Shown: in pieces, positions 62,570 to 64,000 of the stretch
Layout: every line of letters begins with the position of its first letter
How positions within the stretch are numbered: position 1 is the stretch's first letter
NCBI GenBank assembly: GCA_030726065.1
Contig: JANREK010000045.1
Coordinates: 1-64,000, forward strand
Direction: 5' to 3'
Source: Sediminibacterium sp.
Lineage (GTDB): Bacteria > Bacteroidota > Bacteroidia > Chitinophagales > Chitinophagaceae
Length of the DNA: 64,000 nucleotides
Program-made: the position numbers and the translations under genes
Notes under the pieces: generated by a model
Database searches by the model: none
The model's input: the letters and a program-made list of their open reading frames with translations, nothing else
What the model was told of the DNA's origin: nothing

Positions 62570-64000
62570 AGAAATATTATTTATTCATAGGTTTTATTGG
62601 TGTTTTTTTTGCATTTAAAAACATATCCAAATTACCCGAGGATGTAAATGCGGCGTATCTTAAATTACCCTCCGTCATTGATTATAATGAACATGTAAAA
62701 CCAATTTTATCAGATAAATGTTTTTCTTGTCATGGACCAGATAAGGCAAAGCAAAAAGCAGAGCTTAGATTAGATATGGAGGCGTCGGCCTATGGACCCT
62801 TGCCTGAAAGCCCTGGAAAATTTGCCATTGTGCCGGGTAATTTAAATAAGAGTGAGCTTTACCACCGCATTTTATCTTCCGATCCTAGTTACATGATGCC
62901 GGATCCAAAATCTCATTTAACCTTAGATGCAAAGGAAAAAGCAATACTTATAAAGTGGATTGAAACGGGTGCCATATATAAGCCACACTGGGCATTTGTT
63001 GCACCAGAGAAGAAGGCGATTCCTGACCTCTTTAATTTACAGGTGAATAATCCCATTGATAATTTTGTATTTAGTCGATTACAACAAGAAGGTTTACAGC
63101 CTAGCCCTCAGGCGTCTAAAGAAATTTTATTAAGAAGGCTTTCCTTGGATTTGACCGGTCTTCCGCCGACCGTTGATGATATAGACCAATTTTTAAACGA
63201 CCAAAGCGCAAATGCTTACGAAAAACAAGTAGACCGTTTATTAAGCTCACCGCATTATGGTGAAAAAATGGCGACCCAATGGTTGGACCTAGCCCGCTTC
63301 GCTGATTCCTACGGTTACACCGTGGATAGAACCAGGGATATGTCGGTATATCGAGATTGGGTTATTGGTGCTTTTAATGAAAACATGTCTTATAAAAATT
63401 TCATCCATTATCAACTAGCGGGTGATTTAATGCCTTCACCTACCAAGGATATGATTATTGCAACAGCGTTTAATCGCAATCATCCACAAAATATGGAGGG
63501 TGGTATAATAGAAGAAGAATTCCAAACAGAATATGTGATGGATCGTACCAATACTTTTGGAGAAGCGTTTTTATCCATATCGGTGGGTTGTGCAAGATGT
63601 CATGATCATAAGTATGATCCGGTGTCACAGGAAAATTATTATCAGCTGTATAGTTTTTTTAATAATGTACGCGAGGCGGGACAGATATCTTGGAATGATG
63701 ATATGCCAACACCCACATTAATGCTTCCTACTGAAGCACAAAAAAAAATAATTCAATATATTAATTCATTGGTTAAGGAAAAAGAGGCGCAATTAAAATT
63801 GAGCTATGAAAATACATCTGGTGCATTTAATGAATGGATACAACAGGAAAAATATAAAACAATTTCGAGCAAGGGTATACCCACTGAAAATTTACAAGGA
63901 TTATATAGTTTTGAAGATTCATTAAAAAACAGTGTCAACGATAGTAAAACTGCCGCCTTACGTCGCGACGGAGAAAGCAAAAGTGAACCCCTTATTTTTG
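62566..64000 (+). CDS. PSD1-type c-type cytochrome protein (second copy, partial)
   Basis: The frame runs from an ATG overlapping the DUF2231 stop (ATGA) to the window edge; about 478 residues are visible and the DUF1553 part is missing. A signal or anchor (about 4-16) is followed by CFSCHGPDKAKQ (PSCyt1 haem), MMPDPKSHLTL, and DUF1549 with LLRRLSLDLTGLPPTVDD, HYGEKMATQWLDLARFADSYG, YQLAGDLMPSPT and a second CXXCH, CARCHDHKYDP. It is closer to the standard planctomycete pattern than the copy at 5768. A DUF1501 gene is likely to follow outside the window (inference). Confidence 0.88.
   Translation, partial: MKKYYLFIGFIGVFFAFKNISKLPEDVNAAYLKLPSVIDYNEHVKPILSDKCFSCHGPDKAKQKAELRLDMEASAYGPLPESPGKFAIVPGNLNKSELYHRILSSDPSYMMPDPKSHLTLDAKEKAILIKWIETGAIYKPHWAFVAPEKKAIPDLFNLQVNNPIDNFVFSRLQQEGLQPSPQASKEILLRRLSLDLTGLPPTVDDIDQFLNDQSANAYEKQVDRLLSSPHYGEKMATQWLDLARFADSYGYTVDRTRDMSVYRDWVIGAFNENMSYKNFIHYQLAGDLMPSPTKDMIIATAFNRNHPQNMEGGIIEEEFQTEYVMDRTNTFGEAFLSISVGCARCHDHKYDPVSQENYYQLYSFFNNVREAGQISWNDDMPTPTLMLPTEAQKKIIQYINSLVKEKEAQLKLSYENTSGAFNEWIQQEKYKTISSKGIPTENLQGLYSFEDSLKNSVNDSKTAALRRDGESKSEPLIF

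Noticed and set aside
1..64000. tRNA, rRNA, CRISPR, insertion sequences, prophage
   Set aside because: All gaps were read on both strands; no cloverleaf-like, repeat-spacer or transposase signal was seen.

Overview
The window is AT-rich bacterial DNA that reads as a Bacteroidota chromosome, most likely a Chitinophagaceae-like lineage (inference). Supporting signs are S46 peptidase and TlpA/DUF4369 genes typical of the phylum, several TAnnTTTG-type -7 promoter boxes, weak or absent Shine-Dalgarno sequences, a few TTG starts, and an exceptionally high share of secreted proteins. No rRNA, tRNA, CRISPR array, insertion sequence or phage gene was seen. Almost every gene points to scavenging complex, partly sulfated glycans and peptides.

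Layout. 1-5450 (minus strand): a partial secreted glycosidase-like protein, a CBM9-like protein, a gamma-glutamyltransferase-like Ntn hydrolase and a membrane protein. 5768-12501 (plus): a 'planctomycete-type' module of PSD1 cytochrome, DUF1501 protein, DUF2231/cytochrome membrane protein and an alpha/beta hydrolase. 12920-21689 (plus): a compact L-rhamnose operon in which a GH105 hydrolase and a sulfatase precede rhaT, rhaEW, rhaM, rhaI and a rhamnulokinase, closed by a strong terminator shared with a convergent MFS transporter. 23185-30129 (plus): a D-aminoacylase-like amidohydrolase, then DUF1080, Gfo/Idh/MocA and double-DUF1080 genes (a set linked to 3-keto-glycoside chemistry) and a cryptic kinase-like protein. 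30130-39668: NAGPA-type glycosidase, an N-terminally truncated DUF4397-like gene, M14 carboxypeptidase, periplasmic thioredoxins, SGNH esterase and GH95 fucosidase. 39796-52082 (plus): CarboxypepD_reg-like protein, Rieske lipoprotein, large BNR/propeller protein, FAD/Fe-S D-lactate dehydrogenase-like protein, DUF6526 protein and a ThuA-sugar dehydrogenase-PKD-cytochrome c fusion. 52186-59006: Gfo/Idh/MocA oxidoreductase, sulfatase, a tiny gene with an in-frame TGA, S46 dipeptidyl peptidase and GH33 sialidase. 59123-64000 (plus): GNAT, a third sulfatase, and a second DUF2231/PSD1 module running off the end.

How it fits together (inference). Sulfatases, GH105, GH95, GH33 and an esterase would strip sulfated, rhamnose-, fucose- and sialic-acid-bearing polysaccharides outside the cytoplasm. 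Rhamnose is then imported by RhaT and converted to dihydroxyacetone phosphate and L-lactate. The Gfo/Idh, DUF1080, ThuA and haem proteins suggest a parallel oxidative route in which sugars are oxidised in the envelope and electrons passed to c-type cytochromes. No SusC/SusD pair and no transcription factor is visible in 64 kb, so this is not a classical polysaccharide utilisation locus. The best candidates for something new are the twin PSD1/DUF2231 modules tied to sulfatases and hydrolases, the kinase-like protein at the end of the 3-keto-sugar gene set, and the in-frame TGA mini-gene.
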